Assembly (NCBI RefSeq): GCF_022376445.1
Contig: NW_025955137.1
Coordinates: 16,313 to 80,312 of the forward strand
From: Fomitopsis serialis
Taxonomy: Eukaryota > Basidiomycota > Agaricomycetes > Polyporales > Fomitopsidaceae
Length of the DNA: 64,000 nucleotides
Direction of reading: 5' to 3'
How positions within the stretch are numbered: the stretch's first letter is position 1; the number at the start of each line of letters is the position of its first letter. Position numbers and translations under genes: made by a program. This document shows, in pieces, positions 33,480 through 45,546 of this stretch. The notes beneath the pieces are model-generated. The model worked only from the letters and a program-made list of their open reading frames with translations. It had not been told where the DNA came from and did not search any database.

Positions 33480-35329
33480 CTCGCGCCGAACGACACGCTC
33501 AGCAGCGCCGACGATGCGCTACGACACCGAGGGTGTTATGCGTCACGAGCCCGCGTCGACGATGGGCGCTCCGAGCGCTGCTCAGTGCTCTCGACCGCCA
33601 CCACCTCGTCTCTCACCGCGATTCAGGCAGCTACACCAATCGCCCGACTGCACTAGGAGCATCCGACGACCCTGCATGTGGACAAGACCGCTCCTCCTTC
33701 CTCGCCTGGTTCAGAAGCTCCACCCGGGAGCCCTTCACTCGACTCTCGCACGAGGCGCGTGAAGTCCAGCACCAAGCCACAGAACCACGAGAACGCGGAG
33801 CCGGGAGCGCAAAGGGAGGCGAAGGAGGAGGAGAGGAAGGGAGAGGAGAGGGAAGGGCATAGGTCAAGCAAAAGAAAGGAGCATGAAGGCTCATCCACCA
33901 CAGGTATGTCTTCGTTGGACTTCTCCGCCTCGCTGCCTTCGCTCCTAGTGCCGGCCCCAGCAGGCATACAGAATGTGATAACTACAGTCGGCAACGTGCG
34001 TGTCTCGATAAAGATCCTGCGACACAGCACTCACTGATCTTCGGGCCACCGTCGCCCAGGCTTCTCACGGCGTCCGCATCTTCCACAAGCCCCGCCTCTC
34101 TGCGGCACCATTCGACTCTTCCCCTGGGTCGGTCCGTGATCGATGTCGCGTCCTCGAGTACTGGCGCCTCCAGTCCTGCGCTGGGTTCCGTCACCAGTCC
34201 GACGCCTCCACCCGAGGTGGTCAGTCCGCGCAAGCAAGAGCGCGCGGGATTGGAGTGCGCCAACTCTAGCGAACCGACGACTATCCTGCATGATGCATAT
34301 TCCCGTCCGCACGCCTCACTCCAGTGCAAGTTCGTGTTCCACGTCTCGCTCCCAGTCTCCCCTCCCACCGGGATACTAAGACCAGGCTGCTAACAACCTC
34401 CGGTCTTTGAGGATATTGGTGGGTGACCCAGTTGACCCGATCATGACCACCCTGTACCAGCTGATTGGCATTGCGACGGACATTCAGGAGATGCCCATCA
34501 ACCAGCTTACTGCAAACCCGAAGGTCTGCGAGCAGCGCGTGCAGAACATTGGTAAAGCGTGGGACGAGCACCCGGATTGGCACGGACGCAACTGGTACGT
34601 CTTCCGTGCCTCGCCATAATCGGAATCCACAAGAACGGCACGTGGGCTGCGCACAAGACCATCGAGTGCGCGCAGACTCTAGACGAAGTGGCTCTCGTCA
34701 CGCAGAACTTGAGGCCCTACGTCCCGCCGCTCTTGTTGGACCAGTTCGGTAACTACGTCGTGCAGTAAGTGTGAGAGTACGTGTGTATGGGGATGCATAC
34801 TAATAGCCGGGTAGATGCTGCCTACGCTTCGGCGCACCCGCCACCAACTTCGTGTTCGACGCGATGGTCGGCCGACTCTGGGAGATTGCTCAAGGCCGCT
34901 TCGGAGCTCGTAGCATGCGTGCCTGCCTCGAGAGCAGCAACATCACCGCCAGCCAGCAGCGCCGCATCACTACTGCGATCATCCTGAACTTGATCCCTTT
35001 GGCGACGAACCCGAACGGCGCGCTGCTTCTGACGTGGCTGCTGGGCACGCCGAACTTCCCGTTGAGGTGAAACTTGCTCGCGCCGCGATTCACGCCGCAC
35101 TTTTCGTACCTGCGCACCGCCGCACCCACAAGCTCGCCGCGCTCACCGCGCTCAGGATCGTCAACCAGAAGGTCGAGCCCGAGGCGTCTACGCAGATCGT
35201 CGAGGCCCTCTTCTCGTCGCCGGGCGATCACGTCCTTACCGACATGCTGGGCGGTCAGGTTAATGATGTCTCTGTTGTCCACAAGATCTTGACGAGCCCC
35301 TTCGTCGACCATGAGACACTGAGAGCTTC
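33480..35329 (+). pseudogene. captured Pumilio/PUF-repeat gene fragment with introns
   Basis: Exons read DPIMTTLYQLIGIATDIQEM, NPKVCEQRVQNIGKAWDEH, then HKNGTWAAHKTIECAQTL with LLLDQFGNYVVQ, a hallmark Pumilio helix. An intron (GTAAGTGTGAG to CCGGGTAG near 34767-34814) leads to FGAPATNFVFDAMVGRLWEI, RFGARSMRACLESS and LIPLATNPNGALLLTWLL. Then come TALRIVNQKVEPEASTQIVE, PGDHVLTDMLGGQVNDVSVV and KILTSPFVDHET. This resembles fungal Puf proteins of the Jsn1/Puf1-2 type, which bind mRNA 3' UTRs. Upstream exons (33700-33900) give a Lys/Glu-rich region. It ends abruptly near 35329 and runs into an unrelated coiled coil. Introns survive, so genomic DNA was captured. Frame changes make a full PUF protein unlikely. 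Confidence 0.75.
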
Positions 35330-36833
35330 TTTCCAGCACACCGACTTGCAAGCCACTTACTACCTTCTCCGTCGCTATACCGAACTACAGCGCAAGTACA
35401 CAGAGCGCAAAGCGAGTTTCATGGTCTTGCAGGAGGGATGTGAAGCCCTCGAGGCAAAACTCTGTCGCGTGCAGGAGATATGTCATGACCTGCAAGAACA
35501 ACTCTCTGCGCAAGAGGAGACGGCACAAGCAAGATACGAGGAGCTCGAGCGGTTACGCGCTGACGAACGCCAGGAACTCAAGAACGCCGAGGCAGAGCTT
35601 CGGGACCAGCTTGCGAAGCGGGAACGCACCTGGACTGGGTACGTAATTAGTTCGATCCTGGCATGAATTCCCACTGATCCGCCCGCGTAGGAAAGTACGT
35701 ATGGCCTGCTTCTCATCCACTCCCGCGAGACTAATGATGGGTCCCATTGATCTTAACAGTATGAGGTACTGAGTAACGAGTGTAAACAACTCACCGATGA
35801 GCTCCGAGAATGCGAGCGCAACCACCAGAACCCGCTTCCGGTACCTCCCCGGTACGACATCAGGGACCGCCACTACTCGCAGACCTTCCCCGAGCACGAC
35901 AACATGGTCATCATGCAAGACAAGGCCGATGAGCGGCCCGAGCCGACCAACTCACTCAAGATCGACATGGGCGAGAAGGAGAACATCCCACGTCTCGCCC
36001 GTCGTGCCGACGCTACCGATCCCGCCGCTCGCGTCGGAGACGTTCCGCGCGTTTAGAGACGACATCCCCGGCAGCGAGGACGAGCGCGTGCGCAGCCGCA
36101 ACGCGAAGCCGATCCCCATCAGGAGCGGCCTGCACCGCGCGGGCTCATCAAGACTCAAGTACAAGGAGCTGATGGCGCGCTCCCTCCCGCGCAGCATCGT
36201 CGAAGTGCACACGGCGAGCTGCTCGTCATCCCGAGCGTGTCCAACCTCCACGCTGCCATCCCCGAGCGGGAGCGGCGCGCGGACGTCCCCAGTGGCAGCG
36301 GGCTGGGCATGAACCTCACGTCCGGGCGGTACATCGACTGCCAGGACATGAGCGAGGAGGAGCGCCAGGTCCGGCGCCGTGCGCAGCTGCATGAAGTCCT
36401 GCACGACCCCACGGTCAAGAGCTCCTCCGGCGCTGGAACATCTGGCAGCATCCCGCGCTCCCCAGTGCCCGTCATCCCACCGACACGCTCAAATACGGTC
36501 CGCTGGGCGAGCGAGGCCGCCAAAGCCGCCGAGCGCGCCCGCGCGGCGAACATTCACACGTCGTCTTCCTCCTCACACCTCCAGGCCCCGGTGTATATCT
36601 CACCGACGTCGCCCTCCGCGTCATACACGACACGCGCGCCCTCCCCGACGTTGCATACCTCCATGTGGCCGCCATCTCCCACATGCAGCCCCGTCTCATT
36701 GTTGCGGATGCGTCCGCAGCAGGTGCGGACGGCGTCGACGGACAGTCTGAAGACAATGAAGATCCCCGCGAGTGCATTGGGCCTGACGAGGATGTTCCTC
36801 GTGCAGGAGGCACACGTACAGCGGGTGTCATAA
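35330..36833 (+). pseudogene. second captured gene fragment, coiled coil, fused to the PUF piece
   Basis: Begins in frame after the PUF part: TDLQATYYLLRRYTELQRKY, KLCRVQEICHDLQEQLSAQE and RYEELERLRADERQELKN form a coiled coil up to about 35637. Past a splice-like junction come ECERNHQNPLPVPPRYDIRD and MGEKENIPR. With frame changes, ETFRAFRDDIPGSEDERV, RLKYKELMARSLPRSIVEV, VSNLHAAIPERERRAD and GRYIDCQDMSEEERQVRRRA follow, with a Ser/Pro-rich end at 36833. At least two frame breaks (about 35990 and 36205). I do not recognise the source gene. Confidence 0.5.
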
Positions 36834-37715
36834 CCACGGCTGCGACTCTGATCATATTATACAGAGTGCCCGGGCTGGTTCTGAGGGCAGGGTATCATAG
36901 CTGCGCTGAGCGCGAGGAGAGGATGCCAGTAGGTCCCGGCAGGTTGACTATTAACTTATCCGTGCCTGGCCGTTCTCGATGATTCGCCCGACGGATACTT
37001 TCTTGACGATTTAAGACATGTGTCATATACATCGTGCTGAACATCAGGGAAAACCGCCCAAACCCCCAAGACGTTGGCGAGATGTCCAAGAGCTCTTGAA
37101 TGCCTCTTGAAGAGATTCATATCTATTCAAGATGTAGACAACAGCTCAAGACAAGTCCCTCAATATATAGAGAGCACTATTGCTCAGTGACATCTCTGAT
37201 AGCTCTTTACTATCTTTCTTACAGGTTGGGAACGCCAGCCATATGGCCCATATTCTGGCAGCTCTTCAACTTCTCTGAGAGCATTATGCCAATCTCTCAA
37301 CAGACCACATCAATTCCAATACGGGCCATTGCATTCTGCGTATTGCAGCATAGAAATCATATCCATTGACATACAACATACAGCCCGTCGAAGCTATGCT
37401 AATATCCTACATCCAGCGCATGTTGTACAATGTGAGCTATAAATGGATTTGCTGGTTGTGAAGGAAGAAAAGCACAGCTACAGTATTGTGAGCGACGAAT
37501 GATACGTAGTACATATGTGAGCGACAGACGATGAGTAGTACATACAAGCTGTGAGAGCATCGAGACGGACAGGTATATCACCGGCTTGGAGGCTTGGATC
37601 CAATGTGAGAACAGAAGTACGCGCCCCACGCGCAACCTGCAAATGATCAGTGAATGAGCCCACCAGACAAGACGGGACCATACCCATATTTGCAATCACC
37701 TCACGCCCGCTGCCC
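36834..37715. other. A/T-richer spacer in X
   Basis: Gene-free. Richer in A and T than its neighbours, with scattered short repeats of CTCTTGAA/TTCAAGA near 37085-37145. Contains the 3' ends of the flanking features only. Confidence 0.4.
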
Positions 37716-40629
37716 TCAGGCTTTCTTGCCCTTGGTCGAGGTGGGAGGATTACGCTGGGTCGAAGGACCCGCTTCCTGGTCGGCAGCTGCGGTGGATGCC
37801 GTGGTCGGTGTCGCAGCGGCAGCCTTGCCCTTGCTCCATCGGCCGATCACCAGCCCCAAGTCAATGCCATCGTCCACATCGACGCTCTTGCCGGTTTGCT
37901 TCGGGGCCGAGCTTTGAGCAATCCCCGCGAAGGCCCTGACAGATGGCTGTTAACACTAGCAGAGTCGGAAGCTGACCACTTACCTGATGTTCGTGACCAG
38001 GGTGTCATTCAAGGACTCAACGAGTGCGGCTACACCCTCATTATAGGCACGGCTATTGGGGTCTGCATGTCGACGTAGCTTCTCGATGCCCGCCAACAAG
38101 CGATCGAACCTACAAAAATACATGTCAGTGTGAATGCGACCCCATGGCAAGCAGATGTACTCGGCCGCATAAGTCTTCTCCTCGAAGGCGACGGTTGCAT
38201 TGCCCTTCAGAGATTCATCCAGGGCTACCAAAATCTAACAGTGTGTTAGAAGTGAATCAATGGAATATTCGGGCACTCACCGCACTGCACGTCAAGGCAA
38301 TCATGTTGCTCGACGGCGGCATGACATCGAGGTCGAACCGCTCTCGGTTCTCACTACGGAGAGCCTCTGGATGCTGCCCAACCCACCACTGACGGGCCAT
38401 CACCTCAGCAATGACGATGCTGTGGAATGGCGTGTCAAGGTCGGGGGTTTCCCATAGCTGTTGCAAGTTAGCTAGCTAGGAAAAAGACTGATCAGTGATG
38501 CACGTACCGAAGGGTCCACGTCGGGATCCGGCAGCTCCACGTTCCCGTAGTGGAAGGTATTGTTTTGCTTCAGGAACCTGATGCGTGCCTCCTTCGCCTT
38601 CTGCAGCTTCGCCGTACGACTCACCGCGTCCAACCCGGTGTCCAAGATCTTGATGGACAACAACTCCTTCTCCACGACACACTTTGCTTTCTGCTTCAGT
38701 TCTTGTCGGATTTGCGCCGCCGCCCTGTAGACCTGAGGCATGGAAACCAAATTATCATTAGCATGGGATAGCTGACGCGAAACACTCACATATCTGCCCA
38801 TCTTCGCTTGGATCTTCTCATCCGACCACAGCGGGGCGAAGTCCTTTTGGAACTCATCCGTTTGGTACTTCTGCAGGATTTGAAGGTCGTTCATGATGTC
38901 GATCGGGATGGTGAGCTTCTCCATGCTCGTGCCTTTCAAGCGCGGCCACGCATTCTCGAGGGCGATGTAGACCCGCAGCTCTTGCATTGCTTTGTGCAGG
39001 AAGCTCTTGACAGGCTCTTTCACGAACAGCTCCTTGACGTCCTTGACGTCCTGCAGCTGCGTCGATGTGACGTCCTTGGTCCTGGTACTGGTTTTCTGCA
39101 CCTTGGCCTTGCCTTTGTTCTTCGAGTCCGCATTGTCGATCGTCTGTACGATGAGCTACAAGATTTGGTTAGTCTAGATTCGGCCATTCGAAAATGCTTA
39201 CATCGTCAGCTCCGTCAAGTTCGTCCAACTGATCCTCGTCACTGGCGTCCTCGTGCTCTTCAACTTCGGGCTGGTAAGAGGAGCTATCGTCGCCGGAGCC
39301 ATCGTCCAAGCTGCCAGATGCCCTGTCTTTGACCTTACTCACCGTCGCCGGCGGTTCGCCGGCAGACGCGCTGTCAATCTCTCCAGAGGGCTGAGGGCTA
39401 CCGACCGGATCTCATGAACAGCCCATTAGTGGTGCTTTGATTCGTTGAGAACCTGTGCATCATGGACTTACCTTCAGCATCCGACGACGGCACGTTGAAT
39501 CGGCCACCCTTCCTCTTGCGAACCCCTTCCCCGCTTCCACCCTGCAGGACACTCCGGACCGGACCCACGGGCTTGGCTCTCCTAGTCGTCGCACCTATCC
39601 AAGTGTCAGGCTGTGTTGAGGCTTACTCGTATAGCCACATACCAAGTCGATCGGTAAGCGCTTTCTCCTCATTGGAGATGTTTCCTCTTTGCTTGCGAGC
39701 CCTCGCGCCACGGGGTTCCTCAATCTCATCTTTCTCCGCAGGTGGTGGCCCTGTATATAAACGGCACGACATGAGCTCTGCGCTTCGGACATGTATGCAG
39801 GGCTTATGCAACTCACTCAGCACGATCGTGTCGCCTTCCTCCGGCTCGGCGGCAGCTTCTGGTGAGTTGGTTTCCGAATCTACGGTGCTGGTCTTAGGTT
39901 TCTTCTTGTCAGGCTCCGCAGCCGACTCATCATCGCTGCTCTCCTTGTCAGAATCGATGACCTTCCTCTTGCGTGGCTTGCCCGTCGGTCTTGACTTGGA
40001 AGCGGAGGCTCCTGCGGCCGTTGACGAGCGGTGGCGGGGCTGACATGCCATAATGACTCACCTTCCTTTGCCTTTCCTTTGGTCTTAGGCCCGATTGCAT
40101 GGTTGCCCTCGCCGGTGGACTCATCGCCGTCCTGCCCACTCTCTCCCAACATATCGATATCGGCTTCAGGTTGGTCTTCTTGCCGTATCATGGCTTCACT
40201 GTTGGCCTGTATAGCTACAGAAATATCAATGCACCATATTCTGCTATTCAGTGAATACTCACTCTCCCGACGCTCGTTCTCAGCTTTTCCCCGCTTGTTC
40301 GCAGCCGCAACCATCGACCTAGCCATTTTGTTCAGCTCTTTGGGAGCCAGATCAGGGTGCTGCGCCTTCAGCGCATCCTTCATCAACTTGAGGCTTTCTT
40401 GATAGGATAATGGGGTTGCCCCCGTCGACCCGCCTTTGCTTGACGGGGCCTTGGTGTCCGAGGCCGCACTTTTGCTGGGCAGTGGCTTGGGTACCGAGGC
40501 GTCATGCTTGCTCGACGAAGCCTTCGTCGGTGCATCGCGTCTCTACGCGGGTTTGCTTGCGGTCGCTTTGGTCTTGGTCGGGACGGAGACATTGGGCTTC
40601 TTCGTAGACCTTGTTTCGCGCTGAGACAT
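37716..40629 (-). CDS. DUF6532-type protein with premature stop at codon 29
   Basis: The N-terminal half (40629 to about 39150) is low complexity and charged: Lys/Ser-rich, with nuclear-signal-like KPRKRKVIDSDKE and an acidic DDGSGDDSS tract. The C-terminal half is helical: ELFVKEPVKSFLHKAMQELR, TIPIDIMNDLQILQKY, RQLSHANDNLVSMP, RAAAQIRQELKQKAKCV. It goes on to TPFHSIVIAEVMARQWWV, LDVMPPSSNMIALTCSA, LVALDESLKGNATVAFEEKT and FDRLLAGIEKLRR. This layout matches what I know of DUF6532, an Agaricomycete domain of unknown function. The last exon ends GKKA at 37716. Codon 29 is TAG (40543-40545); the same frame stays open beyond it for SSKHDASVPKPLPSK and later exons. So it is a nonsense mutation, an error, or translation starts downstream. 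Confidence 0.6.
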
Positions 40630-40940
40630 GCTGTGAGTTGGATACAAGGGATGCAAGGAGACCGACTTGTCACAGCAGGTGGAATCTCTTGGGTGATTCC
40701 GCGACTGATAGTGAAAACGTTCCGGGTCGGCGATACGGAGATGCGCGGAACGTCTGACTTCGCGAAGCGTGATTCGAACGTGCTCCGCCAATTGCTGGCC
40801 CAGGCTCTTCAAGAGTGCGTAGATATGTTGACCGAGAGTTATGGTTGAGCTGGAGGTTCAAAAACAGGTCATTACGTGGCGGTACATGGCGTCTGTCAAA
40901 GAATATGCATTCGGGTAACCTGACGTACACGGCGCTAACT
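40630..40940. other. short spacer between DUF6532 gene and dioxygenase gene
   Basis: About 310 bp, no gene seen. Holds the DUF6532 promoter and the dioxygenase 3' end. Confidence 0.4.
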
Positions 40941-43826
40941 CTATCGAAAGTGACAGTTCTCCTCCCAGCCATTTCGCCCGCCTTTGGTCCAACTATTTAT
41001 CTCTCTGTCTGTATGTAGTACGAGGGACGCACGCTTCCCCAAGAAATGTAAATTAAAATGGGTGATACGAGACGACGGGAAAGCCGCAAAATCGCCGTTG
41101 CGCAGAGGAAGAACCAACCCAGCTTCGTATAAGCACAGCGCACCTCCTTCGAAGTCTCCTACTGCGAGGACAACGCAGAGAGACTTATCCTGTCGGTCTC
41201 TGTGAGCCAGGGTAGCCACATTGATGTTGACAACAAGGGATAGGAAAGGGTGAGCAATTGAGTGAGCGTTGCCGGGAAGGACTTCTGCGTCCAGGCGTAA
41301 CTCATCGTACTCGTCGGGCAGCGTATGCATGATCTTTTTGCGAGCTTCAGACAGATTGTGGCGGCTGAAAATGTCCGCTATCTCACCTGTTCAGCCATAT
41401 ATTCCAATACTTCGCTGAACGTTGCTTCCAAGATTTCGTAGATGTCGGAATGCTTTCGCATATCGGCCGAGACGTACGGTAACATCTGCGCGTAGTTCGT
41501 CCGCGAATTTCCGTCTTTTTCAATGAGCATAGGGTGGGACTGCGCAGATATTCCATGGCCCTGCAATCGCAGTTCGTAAGTCATCTACTCACCAGATCAT
41601 AGGCTTACAAGAGCGTAAGAACATACCCTGGTCCCGTGCCTGTTATACCATGCATAGTGAAGCGCGGGGAAACTGAACTCGGCTCCTTGAGATGCAGAGC
41701 ACATGTGTTGCAGGTTCTCTGGCTGATCTTCGAAGCAGGCGATCAAGTTCGCCATCAGCCTCTGTTTCAAATGGTCCGGCATGTTGGCATATACGCTCGC
41801 GACCAGACCACCTCGAGAATCCGAAATTCTGAGGGGTTCGCTGAGAATAATGAGATGAAACAGTTTTGAGGAGGGATCGTGAGGGAACAACACACCTGAG
41901 AACAGACGGCACCACGGTAACGTATCCTTGGGGACGGGAACTCCCGTTAAGCTTATGCCATTGTATGTGATTTAATATTCAGCGGTCTCAAGGCAGATGG
42001 GTGGTTACGCACTAGATCTTGTAGCTCCTCCAGAGTCTCAGGTTCCTCCGCCGATTGCGCTAAAGCGCGCTGCGTCTCGGTCCATGCAAATGCGTCTTCG
42101 GGTGATTTGGGCACCGGATTTGCAAGGAGTGATTCTTCCTCTAGATCCAAGCCGGCTATTGTTACCGTAGCACAAGGCGAGTCGGGTGTTGTCGAGCTTC
42201 CCTCTGAGTCTTCCTCCACATCGTCATCTTCATCATCCACCGTCATCGGAGACGGATGATCCTGTACTACGTGGAATTCCGGCCTGAAAAGAGATTGGCT
42301 GGCGTGAGTCAGGGCGATGGTTCCCAGCTCGGCGGGGTGCTCCACTGGATCAAGGCACGTTGCCCAGACACCCCAGTTTCTATCAACCTCTGTGAAGTTG
42401 CTGGCAGGCAGTCAGCGAGTGATTGGTGAGAAGACGGAAGCCAACGTACTTCAGCAGTAAAGAGTCAAAAACCTGATCAGATTGTCGCAAATCTGAGCAG
42501 GTCAACGAGTCGGAGCTCAGCTTCAGCTCAGCCAGAAGACCGGGAGAGAACATTGTGTCGAATCGAAGGGGCAGGGATTGGCGAAGACTAGAGATGGCCG
42601 GAATAACGTGTTCTATGACTTGTTTGCCCGCAGGGGTATCTAAAGAAATTCTCTGTCATGAGGTGCCGTAGCGCTGCCGAGATTCAAAGACATAATTACC
42701 GGGATCGGGATCGCGAAGTACGTTCGCAAGCTTAGAGGCGAAATCGCCAATGGATTTCACGACCGTCGAACGCAGTCCAGCCTCCGCGATGAGTATAAGT
42801 GCATAAATCGAACCTCGAATACGGTGCTCGCCTCACTGGCAGGTAGTTCTCATGTACATATGATATGGGACTCACCGCCTGAAGCAATGGTGGCGAACTT
42901 GCCGCCATTCTGGTTCCAGTGTAAAAATGTTCGCTGCGATGGGGCGTAGTTGAATCCCCGAACGTGTTGTTCGTAGATGTCACAGACGCTTCTCATTCTG
43001 ACGCGTTGCATGCTGAAAAAGCTCAGTTTAGGAACTGCATCAAGCAATATTAATTTAATACGCACCTTGTACACTTGCACACGAGCTGCATGAGGTGCAC
43101 GATGAGCATGAAATCTACGCAAGACTTGCCGGCTTTCATACGGCGACAGCGATGAACTAGTGAGAGCAAGGAGTCGTCGAGAAACCCCTGCCCTCCGTCC
43201 CCGCGTTCCATCAGTGCCTGAGCTGCGGAGAGCTGAGACGTGCTGTCAGAGGAGATAATGGATGCAGAGAGTAGGGTGAGGAAGGTGTTGATCGCCATGG
43301 TAGGCTTGCTGCCTGCCCGGTGTCGAGGAACCCAGCGTTTTTTGGAGGAGGAACCGGCTTTGCACTGTGCTGGATCGACAACGATGAAGGCTTGTCGATC
43401 CGCCCGCCTACCGGGAACTGCAGTTTTGCCAGGCTTTGTTGACTGAGAGGCCCGGTGATGCGCTGACTTTTTTCTCGTGCTTGTACGACGGGACGACGTA
43501 GCTCGACTTGAAGCGGCACTCCCTGTAGCGTGGGCCCAGGTATGCACATCAACACAATAAAAGAGAAGATTCAATCACTGACCTTCGACCGGGACGGAAC
43601 TTTGGTTTCCATCCGAGTCGTCCCCAGCCTCCGACTCCATAGCTGAATCAACGTCGCCCGCAGAGCCGTCCAGCGCCTGGCCGTCCCCAAGTCTGTTGGA
43701 CAGTGCTTGAAGTGCGGGTGAGTTGCTCCCGTACACGTCCAAGAGCTCTCGTAGAGCTATGGCCTCTTCCGCCGAGAGCCAGAGGCGGGCGCCGCGTGGG
43801 GTGGCGGTAGTGTCCAAAGGGGCCAT
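40941..43826 (-). CDS. multi-exon protein ending in a 2-oxoglutarate/Fe(II) dioxygenase domain
   Basis: The start at 43826 gives MAPLDTTATPRGARLWLSAE. A Ser/Arg-rich linker, a helical middle (FLTLLSASIISSDSTSQLS, MRSVCDIYEQHVRGFNYAPS) and an acidic segment (DDEDDDVEEDSEGSS) follow. The C-terminal part starts near 41935: QGYVTVVPSVLR, MPDHLKQRLMANLIACFED, FPALHYAWYNRHGTR. The last exon (41340-40941) holds VATLAHRDRQDKS with an H-x-D iron motif, VVLAVGDFEGGALCLYEAGL, PLRNGDFAAFPSSRITHFNL with the likely distal His, and GKRASLVLHTD with the 2-oxoglutarate Arg. About eleven exons join cleanly and no stop intervenes. Fungal dioxygenases of this kind, some TET/JBP-like, are known near transposons. 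Whether this one oxidises methylcytosine is inference. Confidence 0.7.
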
Positions 43827-43977
43827 CGCAGAAGAGGCGCCGAGGACTCAGGGCGAAGACACTGGGTCAACCATGGGCTTGGCGCACCAACCCATCCCTT
43901 AGAGACGTCAATAATACGCAGATTTGAGCTACATACATACTGGTACCAATAACATCACAAAGAATCCGAAAGTCGTC

Positions 43978-45210
43978 CTACAGCCCCAGTATATAATCCA
44001 CATCGTCCTCGCGCGCCTGCTCCACCTCCACCATCTCCTCTACCTCCGCTTCCTCGTCGCTGCCAGAGGCCTCCTCTTCGTCCGGCCCATGGTAGATCCA
44101 TGTTTTCACGCGCACAGCGCCGACCGCCTGGATGAGGTTCAATAGCCTGTTCGACAGGCTATTGGCGGTGTCGTTGATGGCGGACTCGGTGAGAGAAGTG
44201 GAATCCATGACGTCGCTGTACGACTGGGCGTTGGCAGGATTCGGGGTCTGATGTTCAGCTTTGATGATGCCCAGGAACCGCTTCACGAGGCGCTTCGACC
44301 GCGGGGACAGCGTTTCGATGGTGGTGCCCTGGCCCCCGTGCAAATACTCGCGCATGGCCACTGTTACGTCCCAAAAGCATCGCAACAGTAGCCCGACCTC
44401 GTCTAGGAAGCCGGGCGCTGTTGTGGTGTTGACCATGTTTCGACGGATCTCCTGCGGATGGTTGTTCGGCCAAGACGGTGTGAGTGCGAAAGGTGTGCTC
44501 ACCACATGGGGAAATGCCGAAAGTATACGCCGCCTGTCCCATCCCTCCGACTCCGCCTTGTGAAGAAGACCGTACTGCGGTGGGCGGATGAGAACGATCG
44601 TCGCGTCCGTCTCACCGTGAACGACATGGCCGTTGAACGTGACGGCGGGGACCGTGTGGTGCTTGAACATCCCCTCGAAGACGTCCGTGGTCTGTCCCCA
44701 TTGAAGCGGCGCCTCCACCATTCTCCCATACCGACGACCTCCCTCCCACGTCCTGCAACCCCATTCGCCCCACTCGTTCGGGATCGGCGGGCGTGCCTCG
44801 ACACCGGCCTTCCAATGGTCCAGCACCCCGCGATTCGGCTTGCTCCGCTGGCCCTTGCGTTCGTGCACGCAGACGATAACGAACCCAAGGACGGGGGCCC
44901 AGCCATTTCTTTGGGATTTACTGCACTAAATGTGGCTGAGAAATGTGTGAGTGAATACGGTAAAGAGACTCACCTTGCGGGTCGAATGCGGAAGCGTCTC
45001 GCTGTAGCATGTTTCCTGTCTGAGGACAGGTACCCTCTGCCCAGCGAAGGTCATGATGTATTCGGTGTCGGACCGTATACCCTCATCCGACGTAAACTCA
45101 TCCTGGACGGATAATGCGTCCAGGTTGGCGCCGCGATCGAGGCGCGCAAGGAGCCCACCGAAGAAGGCGGCAGCGAAGCTGTTGCCTCCGTGATGGACAA
45201 AAGAGGGCAT
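43978..45210 (-). CDS. unrecognised two-exon protein with acidic C-terminus
   Basis: Exon 1 (from 45210, MPSFVHHGGNSFAAAFFGGL) ends LPHSTRK. An intron of about 48 bp (GTGAGTCTC to CATTTAG) leads into CSKSQRNGWAPVLGFVIVCV and a long exon with GVEARPPIPNEWGEWGCRTW, PHVVSTPFALTPSWPNN, LRCFWDVTVAMREYL and KRLVKRFLGIIKAEHQTPN. The end is acidic (DEEEASGSDEEAEVEEMVEV), stopping at 43978. No catalytic motif or domain recognised. It lies in the minus-strand row of X genes between the dioxygenase and another unknown. An extra upstream exon is possible. Clean coding structure argues for a real gene. Confidence 0.6.
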
Positions 45211-45546
45211 GGTGCCAGTGAGCGGATATGTGATCGACGGTAGAGGCTAATCGGATGCGCACCTGGCGTTGGTCGCCGCTTCTTTCCCGCACAGCCAGCC
45301 TGGGAGGGAGAAGCTCGAACAGACCCTGTCGAGCTTCATTTACGTTCGAAGCGCACGGGTGCTCCGGCGCCCCGTAGGAGGGAGCGCCAAGGGCCGGGAC
45401 TTGCAAGTTCCATCGGAGAGCACTTACCTTCTTGGGACTATCGCAAAGCATTGCGAACACCTAATCGGGCCCCATGAACGAGATGTGCGTACGTGCGTAA
45501 CTATATGCCATAAGGTGGCTGACTGCCAAGGGTGGATAATATAAGG
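45211..45546. other. spacer between two unknown X genes
   Basis: About 335 bp; a 120-residue minus frame spans part of it but resembles nothing and lacks splice support. Confidence 0.35.

Larger units (their letters stand above)
32779..35940 (+). repeat. copy 1 of a tandem duplication, offset 28,062 bp
   Basis: Matches 60841-64000 over the whole length the window allows. I see four differences: 33488 G/A at 61550, 34024 A/G at 62086, a GGG/GG run (35863-35865 versus 63925-63926) and an A/G near 35901. It starts inside P7 and covers the P7 end, the X left terminus, and captured gene pieces. Confidence 0.95.

Noticed and set aside
33452..33862. 136-residue ORF (also 61514-61924) as a gene
   Set aside because: It is an out-of-frame reading over the captured PUF region; the Lys/Glu-rich frame on the same strand fits better.
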